Shown: positions 42,453-51,367 of the stretch, one piece after another
How positions within the stretch are numbered: position 1 is the first letter of the stretch
Layout of the letters: every line of letters starts with the position of its first letter
NCBI GenBank assembly: GCA_025698895.1
Contig: JAILWO010000004.1
Coordinates: 1 to 64,000, forward strand
Direction: 5' to 3'
From: Rhizobiaceae bacterium
GTDB taxonomy: Bacteria > Pseudomonadota > Alphaproteobacteria > Rhizobiales > Rhizobiaceae
DNA: 64,000 nucleotides
Notes under the pieces: generated by a model
What the model was told of the DNA's origin: nothing
The model's database searches: none
Seen by the model: the letters and a program-made list of their open reading frames with translations, nothing else
Translations under genes and position numbers: made by a program

Positions 42453-45400
42453 ATGGTGGCCGGCGAGATGACGACAGGCGATCTGCGCAGCATCAGACAA
42501 CGGATCAGAGCGGCGACGCTAGCCGATGAAGGCGAGGCGCTGGCCACGCTCGTGAAGCAGGCCAACCTCGACACCGAAACGCGCCATGCGATTTCCCGAC
42601 GCGCCGTCGATCTCGTGCGTGCCGTCCGCTCCGATGCCGATCCACAGCTCATGGAGCGCTTCCTCGCCGAATATGGGCTGTCGACGCAGGAAGGTGTGGC
42701 GCTGATGTGTCTCGCGGAGGCCCTGCTGCGCGTGCCTGACGCTGATACGATGGACGACCTGATCCGCGACAAGATCGTGCCGCACGACTGGTCGGCCCAT
42801 TCGGGTGAGTCTACGTCTCTGTTCGTCAACGCGTCCACCTGGGCGCTGATGCTGACGGGTCGTGTTCTGGACGAGGGCGAGGGGACGGTCGAACGCACCA
42901 TGCGCGGCATGATCCGGCGCCTGGGCGAACCTGTGATCCGTACCGCGGTGGCCGCGGCCATGCGGGAAATGGGCGAGCAATTCGTCCTCGGCCGGACCAT
43001 CGATGAAGCCGTCAGGCGAGGTCGTCCCCTCGCCGCGAGGGGCTATCTATACAGCTACGACATGCTGGGCGAAGCCGCCCGAACCGATGCCGACGCGCGC
43101 CGCTATTTCCGATCCTACCAGAACGCGATCTCGGCGCTGAATTCGGGCTCCTCGGGCACCGATATCCGTCGCAACCCGGGCATCTCGGTCAAGCTGTCGG
43201 CGCTGCATCCGCGCTACGAGACCCCCCAGCGCGCGCGCATGATGCCGAAGCTGGTCGAACGGTTGCATGCACTGTGCCACGCCGCACGCAGCGCCGGTAT
43301 GGGTCTCAATGTCGATGCGGAGGAGGCCGACCGGCTCGATATTTCGCTCGATGTCATCCGCGCCGTGATCTCCGAGGACGATCTGAGTGGTTGGGACGGA
43401 TTTGGCGTGGTCGTGCAGGCCTATTCGCCGCGCGCATCTCATGTCATCGACTGGCTGGCGGCGTTAGCTGACAGGGTCGATCAGCGCATCATGGTCCGGC
43501 TGGTCAAGGGCGCCTATTGGGATTCGGAAATAAAGCGCGCGCAGGTGCTGGGCCTGTCCGGCTATCCAGTCTTCACGCGCAAGGCCAATACGGATGTCTC
43601 CTACATCGCCAATGCGCGCAAGCTGCTCGGCCTGACGGACCGGCTCTATCCGCAGTTTGCCACCCACAATGCCCATACCGTTGCGGCCATCCTGGCCATG
43701 GCCGGTGACCGCAAGAGTTTCGAGTTCCAGCGGCTGCATGGGATGGGAGAGGCGCTGCACGAGGCGGTACGCAAGGCCGAGGGAACACGCTGCCGCATCT
43801 ACGCGCCGGTCGGGGCGCATGAAGACCTGCTTGCTTATCTCGTCAGGCGGCTGCTGGAGAATGGCGCGAACTCCTCCTTCGTTCACCAGATCGTCGACGA
43901 GGAGGTCGCCCCCGAGACGATCGCGCGCGATCCGTTCGATGTCGTCGAGGCGCAGGGAGATGCGGCCAATCCGGCCATCCTGCGTCCGCGGGAGATTTTC
44001 GGCTCGGACAGGCCTAACGCTCGCGGGTATGATTTCAACGATCCCGCCACCCTGGAAACGCTGACCGAGGCGCGCAAGCCGTTCGCCGCGCCGCATCGCT
44101 GGTCGGTGGGAAGGGGCAACCGCCCGCGCCCGGTCGTCAATCCGGCGGACCACTCAGACGTGGTGGGCGAGGTCTTCGAAGACGACGCCACCACAGTCGG
44201 CGATACGATCACACGCGCGATGGACGGACTGCCCGGCTGGTCCGCCCGCCCCGTCGCGGAGCGGGCCGCCATTCTACGCCGCGCCGCCGATCTCTACGAG
44301 GCCAATGCCGACGAGTTCCACGCGATCTGCGCGCGCGAGGCCGGCAAGACGCTGGTTGACGCGATCGCGGAAGTCCGCGAGGCGGTCGACTTTCTGCGCT
44401 ACTATGCGGCGGAAGCTCCCAGGGCCGAAGCAGGCACGGTGTCGCGCGGCGCGATCGCCTGTATATCGCCATGGAATTTTCCGCTTGCCATCTTCACCGG
44501 TCAGATCGCGGCGGCGCTGGTTACCGGCAACGCGGTCGTTGCCAAGCCGGCCGAACAGACGCCGCTGATTGCGGCGCGTGCCGTCGAGCTCTTGCATGAA
44601 GCGGGCGTGCCTGCCGACGCGCTGCAAATAGTTTATGGTGACGGTCCGAATGTCGGCGCACCGCTCACCGCCGACCCGCGCATAGCCGGCGTCTGCTTCA
44701 CGGGTTCGATAGAAGTCGCGCGCCGCATCGAACGCCAGCTTGCCGAGACGGCGGCGCCCGACGCCATGCTGATCGCCGAGACGGGCGGCCTGAACGCCAT
44801 GATCGTGGATTCGACCGCGCTGCCCGAGCAGGCGGTACGAGACATCGTGGCATCGGCCTTCCAGAGTGCCGGCCAGCGCTGTTCGGCGCTCCGCATCCTC
44901 TATGTCCAGAAGGATGTGGAGGAGAAGGTCATGACGATGCTGAAGGGTGCGATGGCCGAACTCGTCGTCGGCGATCCCTGGAACATCGAGACCGATGTCG
45001 GGCCGGTTATCGACGAGGAGGCGCAAAGCGCCATCATGGCCTATTGCGACGAGATGGAGCGGCAGGGCCGGCTGATCGCGAAGATGGACCATCCCGCGGC
45101 CGGAACCTTCGTTGCGCCGCGCATCTTCCGGGTGTCGGGCATCGCCGAGATGGAGCGCGAAGTCTTCGGTCCCGTCCTGCATGTCGCGACCTTTCCCGGT
45201 GGCACGATCCAGAATGCCGTGACGGAGATCAACGAGAAGGGCTACGGGCTGACCTTCGGGCTTCACACGCGCATCGAGGGACGGGTGCAGCGCACGCTGG
45301 ACCGCATTCGCGTCGGCAATGTCTATGTCAACCGCAATCAGATCGGCGCGGTGGTGGGCTCCCAGCCCTTCGGCGGTGAGGGCCTATCAGGAACCGGTCC

Positions 45401-46055
45401 GAAGGCCGGCGGGCCGAACTATCTCAGGAGGTTCCGCAAGGCCCCGGACGAAATGGGCGTTGCCGCGGCCGGAACGATTTCTGCAGGGCCTGTCGCCGTG
45501 CCCGCCGCTCCCGATGCCACGGCGTGGTCCGGGCGGGACGATCGCATCGTCCATCTGCGCAAGCTGCTGCGGGGCAAGGCGCCCGAGGCCATCGCTGCGG
45601 CGGCCGCCGCTGATTTCGGCCATCTGCCCGGACCGACCGGCGAGGCCAACACGCTGACGCTGCATCCGCGCGGGACCGTCCTGTGCCTCGGCCCCGAACC
45701 GGGAACGCTGCTGACGCAAGCAGTCCAGGCGCTGGCGGCAGGCAATGCGGTGATCGCCATGGCGCCTGGCGCGCCGGCGGCTCTCCAGCCCCTGCTGGGC
45801 AAAAAGCTGCCGATCGTAGCCGTTGATGGAACGGTCGAAGCCGATGCGCTTGGCGAAGACACGGTGGACGTTGTCGCCTGCGCGGCGGGCATGCCCGGTC
45901 TGGCTGAATTCCGCCGGGCGCTTGCCGCGCGCGACGGGCCGATCGTGCCGCTCGTGACCGGAAGAATCGATCCGGTCGCCTATGCTCATGAACGCGCCGT
46001 ATGCGTCGACACCACCGCGGCGGGAGGCAATGCAACGCTGCTGGCGGCGAGTTGA
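42453..46055 (+). CDS. putA: Bifunctional proline dehydrogenase / L-glutamate gamma-semialdehyde dehydrogenase
   Basis: About 1200 residues. The N-terminal arm (1-130), proline dehydrogenase barrel (about 140-530; ISVKLSALHPRYE, YWDSEIKRAQ and a RLVKGAYW segment) and aldehyde dehydrogenase (about 560-1010; ACISPWNFPLAIFTGQI, ETGGLNAMIVDS, catalytic Cys in SAGQRCSALR) are in order. A further ~190 residues form the C-terminal ALDH-superfamily-like domain of long PutA proteins. No ribbon-helix-helix domain is present, consistent with separate regulation by PutR. It oxidises proline to glutamate. The start may be 42453 or 42468 (MTTGDL). Confidence 0.95.
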   Translation: MVAGEMTTGDLRSIRQRIRAATLADEGEALATLVKQANLDTETRHAISRRAVDLVRAVRSDADPQLMERFLAEYGLSTQEGVALMCLAEALLRVPDADTMDDLIRDKIVPHDWSAHSGESTSLFVNASTWALMLTGRVLDEGEGTVERTMRGMIRRLGEPVIRTAVAAAMREMGEQFVLGRTIDEAVRRGRPLAARGYLYSYDMLGEAARTDADARRYFRSYQNAISALNSGSSGTDIRRNPGISVKLSALHPRYETPQRARMMPKLVERLHALCHAARSAGMGLNVDAEEADRLDISLDVIRAVISEDDLSGWDGFGVVVQAYSPRASHVIDWLAALADRVDQRIMVRLVKGAYWDSEIKRAQVLGLSGYPVFTRKANTDVSYIANARKLLGLTDRLYPQFATHNAHTVAAILAMAGDRKSFEFQRLHGMGEALHEAVRKAEGTRCRIYAPVGAHEDLLAYLVRRLLENGANSSFVHQIVDEEVAPETIARDPFDVVEAQGDAANPAILRPREIFGSDRPNARGYDFNDPATLETLTEARKPFAAPHRWSVGRGNRPRPVVNPADHSDVVGEVFEDDATTVGDTITRAMDGLPGWSARPVAERAAILRRAADLYEANADEFHAICAREAGKTLVDAIAEVREAVDFLRYYAAEAPRAEAGTVSRGAIACISPWNFPLAIFTGQIAAALVTGNAVVAKPAEQTPLIAARAVELLHEAGVPADALQIVYGDGPNVGAPLTADPRIAGVCFTGSIEVARRIERQLAETAAPDAMLIAETGGLNAMIVDSTALPEQAVRDIVASAFQSAGQRCSALRILYVQKDVEEKVMTMLKGAMAELVVGDPWNIETDVGPVIDEEAQSAIMAYCDEMERQGRLIAKMDHPAAGTFVAPRIFRVSGIAEMEREVFGPVLHVATFPGGTIQNAVTEINEKGYGLTFGLHTRIEGRVQRTLDRIRVGNVYVNRNQIGAVVGSQPFGGEGLSGTGPKAGGPNYLRRFRKAPDEMGVAAAGTISAGPVAVPAAPDATAWSGRDDRIVHLRKLLRGKAPEAIAAAAAADFGHLPGPTGEANTLTLHPRGTVLCLGPEPGTLLTQAVQALAAGNAVIAMAPGAPAALQPLLGKKLPIVAVDGTVEADALGEDTVDVVACAAGMPGLAEFRRALAARDGPIVPLVTGRIDPVAYAHERAVCVDTTAAGGNATLLAAS

Positions 46056-46058
46056 ACG

Positions 46059-46081
46059 AGGCGCGGTGAGGCGCCGCGCCT
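46059..46081. terminator. Hairpin between convergent putA and monooxygenase genes
   Basis: AGGCGCGG (46059-46066) pairs exactly with CCGCGCCT (46074-46081), with a 7-base loop, just after the putA stop. There is no clear T run; it may act as a bidirectional or Rho-assisted terminator. Confidence 0.55.
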
Positions 46082-46091
46082 GTCGGTCGGG

Positions 46092-46406
46092 CTACGCTCC
46101 CTCGACGACGGTGAAGCCCTCGAAAACGGGATGACCGAGATAGAGGACCTTGTTGGTGCCGGCGTTCTTGTGCGCGTCACGGAAATTCTGAGACCTGGTC
46201 CAGGCGACGAAATCGTCGTGGCTTTCCCAGATCGTGTGGGATGCAAAGAGGGTATATCCTTCTTCCTCGTTGCGCGGGCCGCGTAGCAGGTGGAATTCGC
46301 GAAAACCCTTCATCTCCGAGAGGCTGGAATCACGATTCTTCCAGACGTTCTCGAAGTCTGTCTCCGAGCCGTCCTTCACCTTGAAGCGGTTCATGGCAAT
46401 GTACAT
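46092..46406 (-). CDS. IsdG/HmoA-like antibiotic-biosynthesis-monooxygenase-domain protein (putative heme monooxygenase)
   Basis: A 104-residue ABM-domain protein: MYIAMNRFKVKDGSETDFENVWKNRDSSL, GFREFHLLRGP, YTLFASHTIWESHDDFVAWTRSQNFRDAHKNA. The Asn, Trp and His positions correspond to the catalytic set of IsdG/HmoA heme-degrading monooxygenases (N near residue 6, W near 66, H near 78). It lies downstream of the heme-receptor gene, so heme degradation to release iron is likely. Spacing to the upstream small gene is 5 bp. Confidence 0.8.
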   Translation of the reverse strand: MYIAMNRFKVKDGSETDFENVWKNRDSSLSEMKGFREFHLLRGPRNEEEGYTLFASHTIWESHDDFVAWTRSQNFRDAHKNAGTNKVLYLGHPVFEGFTVVEGA

Positions 46407-46411
46407 GGGCG

Positions 46412-46702
46412 TTATCCCTGGGTTCTGGCCTCGGTATTTGTTTCGGCCTGCGCGGCCGTTGTATGCGCCATGTCGGCGCGGTTGAACCTGTCGGACGCAT
46501 CTATAACGTTTCCCGGCAGGAATTGGGGCAGGCGCCCGGCCGGATGGGAACCTGCCTGCACATAGCCATCGCGACGCAGGGCAGCGATATCGACAAGTGC
46601 CGGGTCGAGCCCAGCTTCGGATGCGCGCGACAGGAGTTCCACGAATTCCGCCCGAAGCCCGTCGCCGCGAGCAGCTGCGATCAGATGTAGCTGGTAGAGC
46701 AT
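46412..46702 (-). CDS. Small protein of unknown function between heme receptor and heme monooxygenase
   Basis: A 96-residue protein starting MLYQLHLIAAARGDGLRAEFVELLSRASEAGLDPALVDIAALRRDGYVQ, followed by a hydrophilic, alanine- and threonine-rich tail. The start at 46702 has GGAAAG. It has no signal peptide and no membrane segment. It sits 84 bp after the receptor gene and 5 bp before the monooxygenase, so it is probably part of the heme-uptake transcript. I do not recognise the family. Confidence 0.6.
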   Translation of the reverse strand: MLYQLHLIAAARGDGLRAEFVELLSRASEAGLDPALVDIAALRRDGYVQAGSHPAGRLPQFLPGNVIDASDRFNRADMAHTTAAQAETNTEARTQG

Positions 46703-46786
46703 TGCCGTCTTTCCGTCAGAAATCCCGGCGGATCGCCGGCGGGTTCCGGATGTTCTGCGACGTCTGGGCAGGCGCGGCATCAGCCT

Positions 46787-48946
46787 CTAGCCGCCGAACC
46801 GCATGGTCGCGGCCAGCTTGAAGTTGATGCCCGGCTCGAAAAAGGTGGTCGTGGTGGAGGAATTGAGCGGGTTGGCGTATTTCTCGTCGAACAGATTGTC
46901 GACCCGCGCGTCGATCCTGAAGTTTTCCGTCGCCCGATAGCTCGCGAAGAGATTGACCAGTGTGTAGTCGTCCGCGGCTGGGTTGCCATCGGGTGCCTGG
47001 TTGAACTGTACCTCTCCGCCGAATGTCAGCTTCTCTTCCAGCATGCGGAAGCCGAGTTGACCGGTCACCTGCGAACTCGGCACCGTGAAGAGGTCGGCGC
47101 GTACACCGGCATCCGAGATTGTATGGCCATCGATGATGGAGGCGCTCAGCCCGGCGAAGACATGGCCGGCGTCGTAGAAGGCTTCGAACTCGAAACCGCT
47201 GATCCGCGCCTGGGCGAAGTTCTGATACTGAAAGCAGATCGGGATCGCCGATGGCCCGGGAAAGAACGGGCAGCCGCTGGTCGGATCGAAGGCCGACAGG
47301 TTCACGCCGCCGATATAGTCGCTGATGTCATTGTCGAAATAGGCGGCCTTGAGCCTGAGGGTGTCGTCGGTCCAGATCAATCCGTCACGCGAATAGTTGA
47401 CGCCGATCTCCCAGGTCGCGGCGGTTTCGGGTCTGAGGTTCGGGTTCGGCAGGAACGGGAAGACCACGCCGTTGGGATGCAGTCCGCTGATCAGCGTCTC
47501 GGTCACCGACGGCGACCGGTAACCCTCGGCATAGGTGCCGTAAAACTGGAGACCCTTCAGCGCCTCGTTCGTGAAGGGCGAAACACCTACGGTAATCCGC
47601 GGCGAGAAGCGATCGCCCTCGGCATTGGCCGACGTCCCGGACAGTTCGTAGCTGTCGTAGCGAACCGCACCGACCACCTCCAGCCAGTTCCACTCCATCT
47701 TGTTCTGGATATAGGCGCCCCAGACCGTACGCTTGCCTGACGGCGTGTAGACGTCGGTTCCTCCGGCGGCGTTCTGCGTGACGACGTCGTCCGATACCCA
47801 GTCGCCGCCATAGGTCAGTTCATGCGAGATCTCGCCGGTCTGGAAGCGGGAGGTGTTCCAGATGTCGAGGCCGAGTGTTTCCAGGTCGTATGTGGTCTGG
47901 GAGCCCGGCGGAACGATGATCGGCATGCCGGTAATCGGATCGAACTGCCGGGCCGGACGAAGGTAGGTCTGCACGAGATCGGCGCCATTGTAGGAGCCGT
48001 TGATGTGCAGATCGAGCCAGCTCAGCTCCGGGTCCGTGACGTTGTAGCGGGCCGTGAAGGTGTTCTGCTGGAGGTCGGCGTCGTAGTTGCCGCCGCCCTC
48101 GGTCCACTGGTCGTCGGTACCCGCCCAGCCAAGTTTGAGTTCGCTGAACTCGGTGGGCCGGATCGTCGCGTTGACCAGGCCCGATAACACGTCGAAGCCG
48201 GTCCCCGGCATACGCGTGCCGTCGCCGTCCTTGTAGTCGCCGTAGTCGCGCCAGACGATGTTGGCGAGGATGTCGGCGACGTCGTTGAAACGGACTGCTC
48301 CGATCGCCGACGTCGTCCAGCCGCCGCCGTTCGTCTCGTAGCGCGCGGTGGCCTGCGCGCCCCACGTTTCTCCGGGGCGAAGAAAGTCGCCGGCATCCTT
48401 GGTCTCGAAGAAGACGACGCCGCCGATCGCGCCAGAGCCGTAGGTATTGGCAACCGGACCGCGAACCACCTCGACCTGCTTGATAAGATCTGGATCGATG
48501 AAGGTCAGGCTCTGCGTGCCATGGCCGGAGCGCTGGAAGTTCTGCCGCGCTCCGTCGACGATCACGGCCACGCGGCCGAAATCCTGCAGGCCGCGAATGT
48601 TGAAGCTGGAACCAACCCGCTTGGAATCGGACTGGATGGTGACACCGGGCACGCCGAAGAAGACGTCGCTCTGGGTCGTGGCCATGCGGCGCTCGAGTTG
48701 CTCGCCGCCAATCGTGCTCGCCGAGGACATGCTCTCGATGGCGCTTTCGCCGGTACGGCTTACGACGGTAACCGCATCGAGCAGAGTGGCGCCCCCTGTG
48801 TCGATGACGGTGGGCGCCTGCTCGTCCTGTGCGAGCGCCGGAGAAGCAAGCAGCGCCGCGGCGGCGACGCCAGCCAGCAGGCGAGCGGTGCCGGGCCTCC
48901 CCTGATTGAAAAGTCGTTCGGATCCGGTCCGGCCAGTCACGCCCAT
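46787..48946 (-). CDS. TonB-dependent heme receptor (HmuR/ShmR-like)
   Basis: A 719-residue outer-membrane receptor. It has a signal peptide (LLAGVAAAALLASPALAQ), a TonB box-like stretch (DAVTVVSR), a plug domain (VFFGVPGVTIQSDSKRVGSSFNIRGLQDFGRVAVIVDG) and a beta-barrel ending in F-G-G. The GYRSPSVTE and NPNLRPETA motifs are typical of heme receptors (FRAP/NPNL region). It is divergent from hmuPSTUV across a region with a RirA-type box. The start at 48946 has AGGAG. Confidence 0.87.
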   Translation of the reverse strand: MGVTGRTGSERLFNQGRPGTARLLAGVAAAALLASPALAQDEQAPTVIDTGGATLLDAVTVVSRTGESAIESMSSASTIGGEQLERRMATTQSDVFFGVPGVTIQSDSKRVGSSFNIRGLQDFGRVAVIVDGARQNFQRSGHGTQSLTFIDPDLIKQVEVVRGPVANTYGSGAIGGVVFFETKDAGDFLRPGETWGAQATARYETNGGGWTTSAIGAVRFNDVADILANIVWRDYGDYKDGDGTRMPGTGFDVLSGLVNATIRPTEFSELKLGWAGTDDQWTEGGGNYDADLQQNTFTARYNVTDPELSWLDLHINGSYNGADLVQTYLRPARQFDPITGMPIIVPPGSQTTYDLETLGLDIWNTSRFQTGEISHELTYGGDWVSDDVVTQNAAGGTDVYTPSGKRTVWGAYIQNKMEWNWLEVVGAVRYDSYELSGTSANAEGDRFSPRITVGVSPFTNEALKGLQFYGTYAEGYRSPSVTETLISGLHPNGVVFPFLPNPNLRPETAATWEIGVNYSRDGLIWTDDTLRLKAAYFDNDISDYIGGVNLSAFDPTSGCPFFPGPSAIPICFQYQNFAQARISGFEFEAFYDAGHVFAGLSASIIDGHTISDAGVRADLFTVPSSQVTGQLGFRMLEEKLTFGGEVQFNQAPDGNPAADDYTLVNLFASYRATENFRIDARVDNLFDEKYANPLNSSTTTTFFEPGINFKLAATMRFGG

Positions 48947-49070
48947 TCGCCCCACTCCTTGCCCATCAGCAACCATGCTGGCTGGCCCGGGCGGGCTGGC
49001 TCGCGATCGTTCAGTCTCGCCGGTTTCGTGTCATCTGGTGAACATCCGGTCTTGCCTTCCCTATTTAACC

Positions 49071-49085
49071 TGATAGTTTGTGTCA
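49071..49085. promoter_or_regulatory. IRO-type RirA box between heme receptor and hmuP
   Basis: TGATAGTTTGTGTCA, matching the TGA-N9-TCA iron-responsive operator core of Rhizobiales. It lies 72 bp before hmuP and 125 bp before the heme-receptor start, so RirA could repress both when iron is sufficient. The surrounding ~40 bp are unusually AT-rich, as expected of the promoter region. Confidence 0.65.
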
Positions 49086-49156
49086 AGAATTGTCGAACAC
49101 GTAACGCCCAGCCAGCCGACAAGGCCAGCCCGGCGCGCACAAGAGGCTCGCGTCAC

Positions 49157-49366
49157 GTGAACACCCGTCCGACTTTCAAGCCCGACCATCGCTTCCCGCC
49201 CCGCGACGGCTATCGCCATCCGCCCGCATCTCTCGCCTTCCAGCCGTCCCGCACCGTGACCAGCGAATCGCTGTTCAGGGGTACCCACGAGATCGGCATC
49301 GAGCACGAGGGATCGCTGTACCGGCTCAAGATCACGCGGCAGGGAAAGCTCATCCTCAACAAGTAG
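49157..49366 (+). CDS. hmuP: Hemin uptake protein HmuP
   Basis: A 69-residue protein starting from GTG (no in-frame ATG is available), with AGAGG upstream. The C-terminal core SLFRGTHEIGIEHEGSLYRLKITRQGKLILNK is the HmuP family signature. In Sinorhizobium and Bradyrhizobium HmuP is a small coregulator needed for expression of the heme receptor. Here it heads the hmuPSTUV operon. Confidence 0.9.
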   Translation: MNTRPTFKPDHRFPPRDGYRHPPASLAFQPSRTVTSESLFRGTHEIGIEHEGSLYRLKITRQGKLILNK

Positions 49367-49385
49367 GCTTCAGGCAGGACCCTTC

Positions 49386-50453
49386 ATGACAATCAGCGCG
49401 AAACCCACCCCGCAGGCGATCAGGCAGGCGCGCATCGACAATCCAAAACTGAGAGAACGCGATCTGGCGGTCCAACTCGGGATCACAGAGGCCGACTACG
49501 CCGCGGCTCATGTTGGCGAGAGCGTCACCCGGATCGAGCCGCGCGTCGAGGAACTGCTGCCCCGACTGGAGGCGCTCGGCGAAGTCATGGCGCTGACCCG
49601 CAACGACAGCGCAGTGCATGAGAAGATCGGCGTTTACGACAAGATTGTCGTGGACAAGCACAGCGCCATGGCGCTGGGGGCGCAGATCGACCTTCGCATT
49701 TTTCCGAAGGTGTGGAGGCACGGCTTTGCGGTCGAGAAGCGCGGCGAGGATGGCGAAATCCGCCGTAGCCTTCAGTTCTTCGACAAGTCCGGCGACGCCG
49801 TCCACAAAATTCATCTTCGGGCCGCTTCCGACCTGAAAGCCTATGACGCGCTCGTGGCGGACTTCACCGCCGCCGACCAGTCACAGGTCGTCTCGACCGA
49901 GCCGCGCCCGTCGGAGGCGGCCAATGACGACCGGCCGGCTGTCGACGACGACCGCCTGCGCGCGCGGTGGTCCGCGATGACCGACACGCATCAGTTCGTG
50001 GGGATCCTGAAGGATCTGGGGATCACCCGCCACGAGGCCGTGACCGCCATCGGGAAGGATTTCGCACGGGAACTGGCGCCCGGCGCCGTGCCGGCGATGA
50101 TGGCGCGTGCGGTCGAGACGGAATTGCCGATCATGGTCCTTGTCGGTTCGCGCGGCTGCATCCAGATCCATTCCGGTCCGATCGTCAACGTAAAGCCGAT
50201 GGGGCCGTGGCTGAACGTCATGGACCCGACCTTTCATCTGCACCTGCGCACCGACCATATCGCTCAGGCATGGGCGGTCAGGAAGCCGACAAAGGATGGC
50301 CACGTGACCTCGATCGAGGCCTATGACACGAACGGATCGATGATCATCCAGTTCTTCGGCAAGCGCATGGAAGGTTTTGCCGAACGCCCGGTCTGGCGGG
50401 AGATTGTCGAATCCCTGCCCAAACATCCGGCCGCCAATTCGAGCGCGGCCTGA
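49386..50453 (+). CDS. hmuS: Hemin-degrading/heme-trafficking factor HmuS
   Basis: A 355-residue HemS/HmuS/PhuS-family cytoplasmic heme-binding protein with two homologous halves: PRLEALGEVMALTRNDSAVHEKIGVYD (first half) and MARAVETELPIMVLVGSRGCIQIHSGPIVNVKPMGPWLNVMDPTFHLHLRTDHIAQAWAVRKPT (second half, with the heme-ligand His region). It receives heme from HmuTUV and helps release iron. It lies 19 bp after hmuP and 11 bp before hmuT. Confidence 0.93.
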   Translation: MTISAKPTPQAIRQARIDNPKLRERDLAVQLGITEADYAAAHVGESVTRIEPRVEELLPRLEALGEVMALTRNDSAVHEKIGVYDKIVVDKHSAMALGAQIDLRIFPKVWRHGFAVEKRGEDGEIRRSLQFFDKSGDAVHKIHLRAASDLKAYDALVADFTAADQSQVVSTEPRPSEAANDDRPAVDDDRLRARWSAMTDTHQFVGILKDLGITRHEAVTAIGKDFARELAPGAVPAMMARAVETELPIMVLVGSRGCIQIHSGPIVNVKPMGPWLNVMDPTFHLHLRTDHIAQAWAVRKPTKDGHVTSIEAYDTNGSMIIQFFGKRMEGFAERPVWREIVESLPKHPAANSSAA

Positions 50454-50464
50454 GGAGCATTCCG

Positions 50465-51367
50465 ATGCCCGCAAGGTTCACACGCGCCCTGGGGGCGCTG
50501 GTCCTTCTTTTCGCCGGCTGTGCAGCCGCAGGCGCCGAGGAAGCGACCGACATTTCAAATGCGGAAAGAATCGTCTCGGTGGGTGGATCGCTGACCGAGA
50601 TCATCTATGCGTTTGGCGAGGAAGACCGGCTGGTTGGCCGCGACACAACCAGCGTTTTTCCGCCTGCCGTCTTCGAACTGCCCGATGTCGGTTACATGCG
50701 TCAGTTGTCGCCGGAAGGTGTCCTGTCCGTCGATCCCGACGCCATCATTATGATCGAGGGCAGCGGCCCACCCGAGGCGGTGGACGTGCTGACAAAGGCC
50801 ACCGTGCCCGTCGTCACCGTTCCCGAAGGCTATGATGGCGACAGCATCCTGCAAAAGATCAGGATGCTGGGTGCGGCGCTTGGCGTCGAGGACAAGGCCG
50901 CCCAACTGGCTGAGCGCGTCAAGGCCGACCTCGCCGCCACCGAGCAGGCCAGGAAAGGTACCGAGCCGAAGCGGGTGCTTTTCGCGCTGTCGCTGCAGGG
51001 CGGCAAGGTGATGGCATCGGGAACCGGCACGGCCGCCAACGGTGCGATCGAAATGGCCGGAGCTGAAAATGTCATCACCGGCTTTCAGGGCTACAAGCAG
51101 CTTACCGACGAGGCCGTGATCGAGGCCGCCCCGGACGTGATCCTGCTCATGGAGCGCTCGGATGGTGGGAACCAGTCCAACGAGGATGTGTTGTCCAACC
51201 CGGCACTGGCCCAGACGCCGGCCGGCAGGACCGGCAGGATCGTGAGGGTCAATGGCGCTTACCTGCTGAATTTCGGTCCACGCACGGCGACCGCCGTCCG
51301 GGATCTGGTCGAGGTCCTGGCGGCCGACCGTTCGGCGCGCGTCGGCGAACCGCCACGATCGGAATGA
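50465..51367 (+). CDS. hmuT: Periplasmic heme-binding protein HmuT
   Basis: A 300-residue substrate-binding protein with a signal peptide (residues 1-24, LVLLFAGCAAAGA) and a class III binding fold: RIVSVGGSLTEIIYAFGEEDRLVGRDTTSVFP and VGYMRQLSPEGVLSVDPDAIIMIEG, with the conserved heme-ligand Tyr candidate in VGYMRQL. It delivers heme to HmuUV. Its stop overlaps the hmuU start by 4 nt. Confidence 0.93.
   Translation: MPARFTRALGALVLLFAGCAAAGAEEATDISNAERIVSVGGSLTEIIYAFGEEDRLVGRDTTSVFPPAVFELPDVGYMRQLSPEGVLSVDPDAIIMIEGSGPPEAVDVLTKATVPVVTVPEGYDGDSILQKIRMLGAALGVEDKAAQLAERVKADLAATEQARKGTEPKRVLFALSLQGGKVMASGTGTAANGAIEMAGAENVITGFQGYKQLTDEAVIEAAPDVILLMERSDGGNQSNEDVLSNPALAQTPAGRTGRIVRVNGAYLLNFGPRTATAVRDLVEVLAADRSARVGEPPRSE

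Noticed and set aside
42453-46055. Long minus-strand open frames within putA, hmuU and ilvI
   Set aside because: They are shadows of strongly coding genes in GC-rich DNA, with arginine/histidine-rich non-family sequences.
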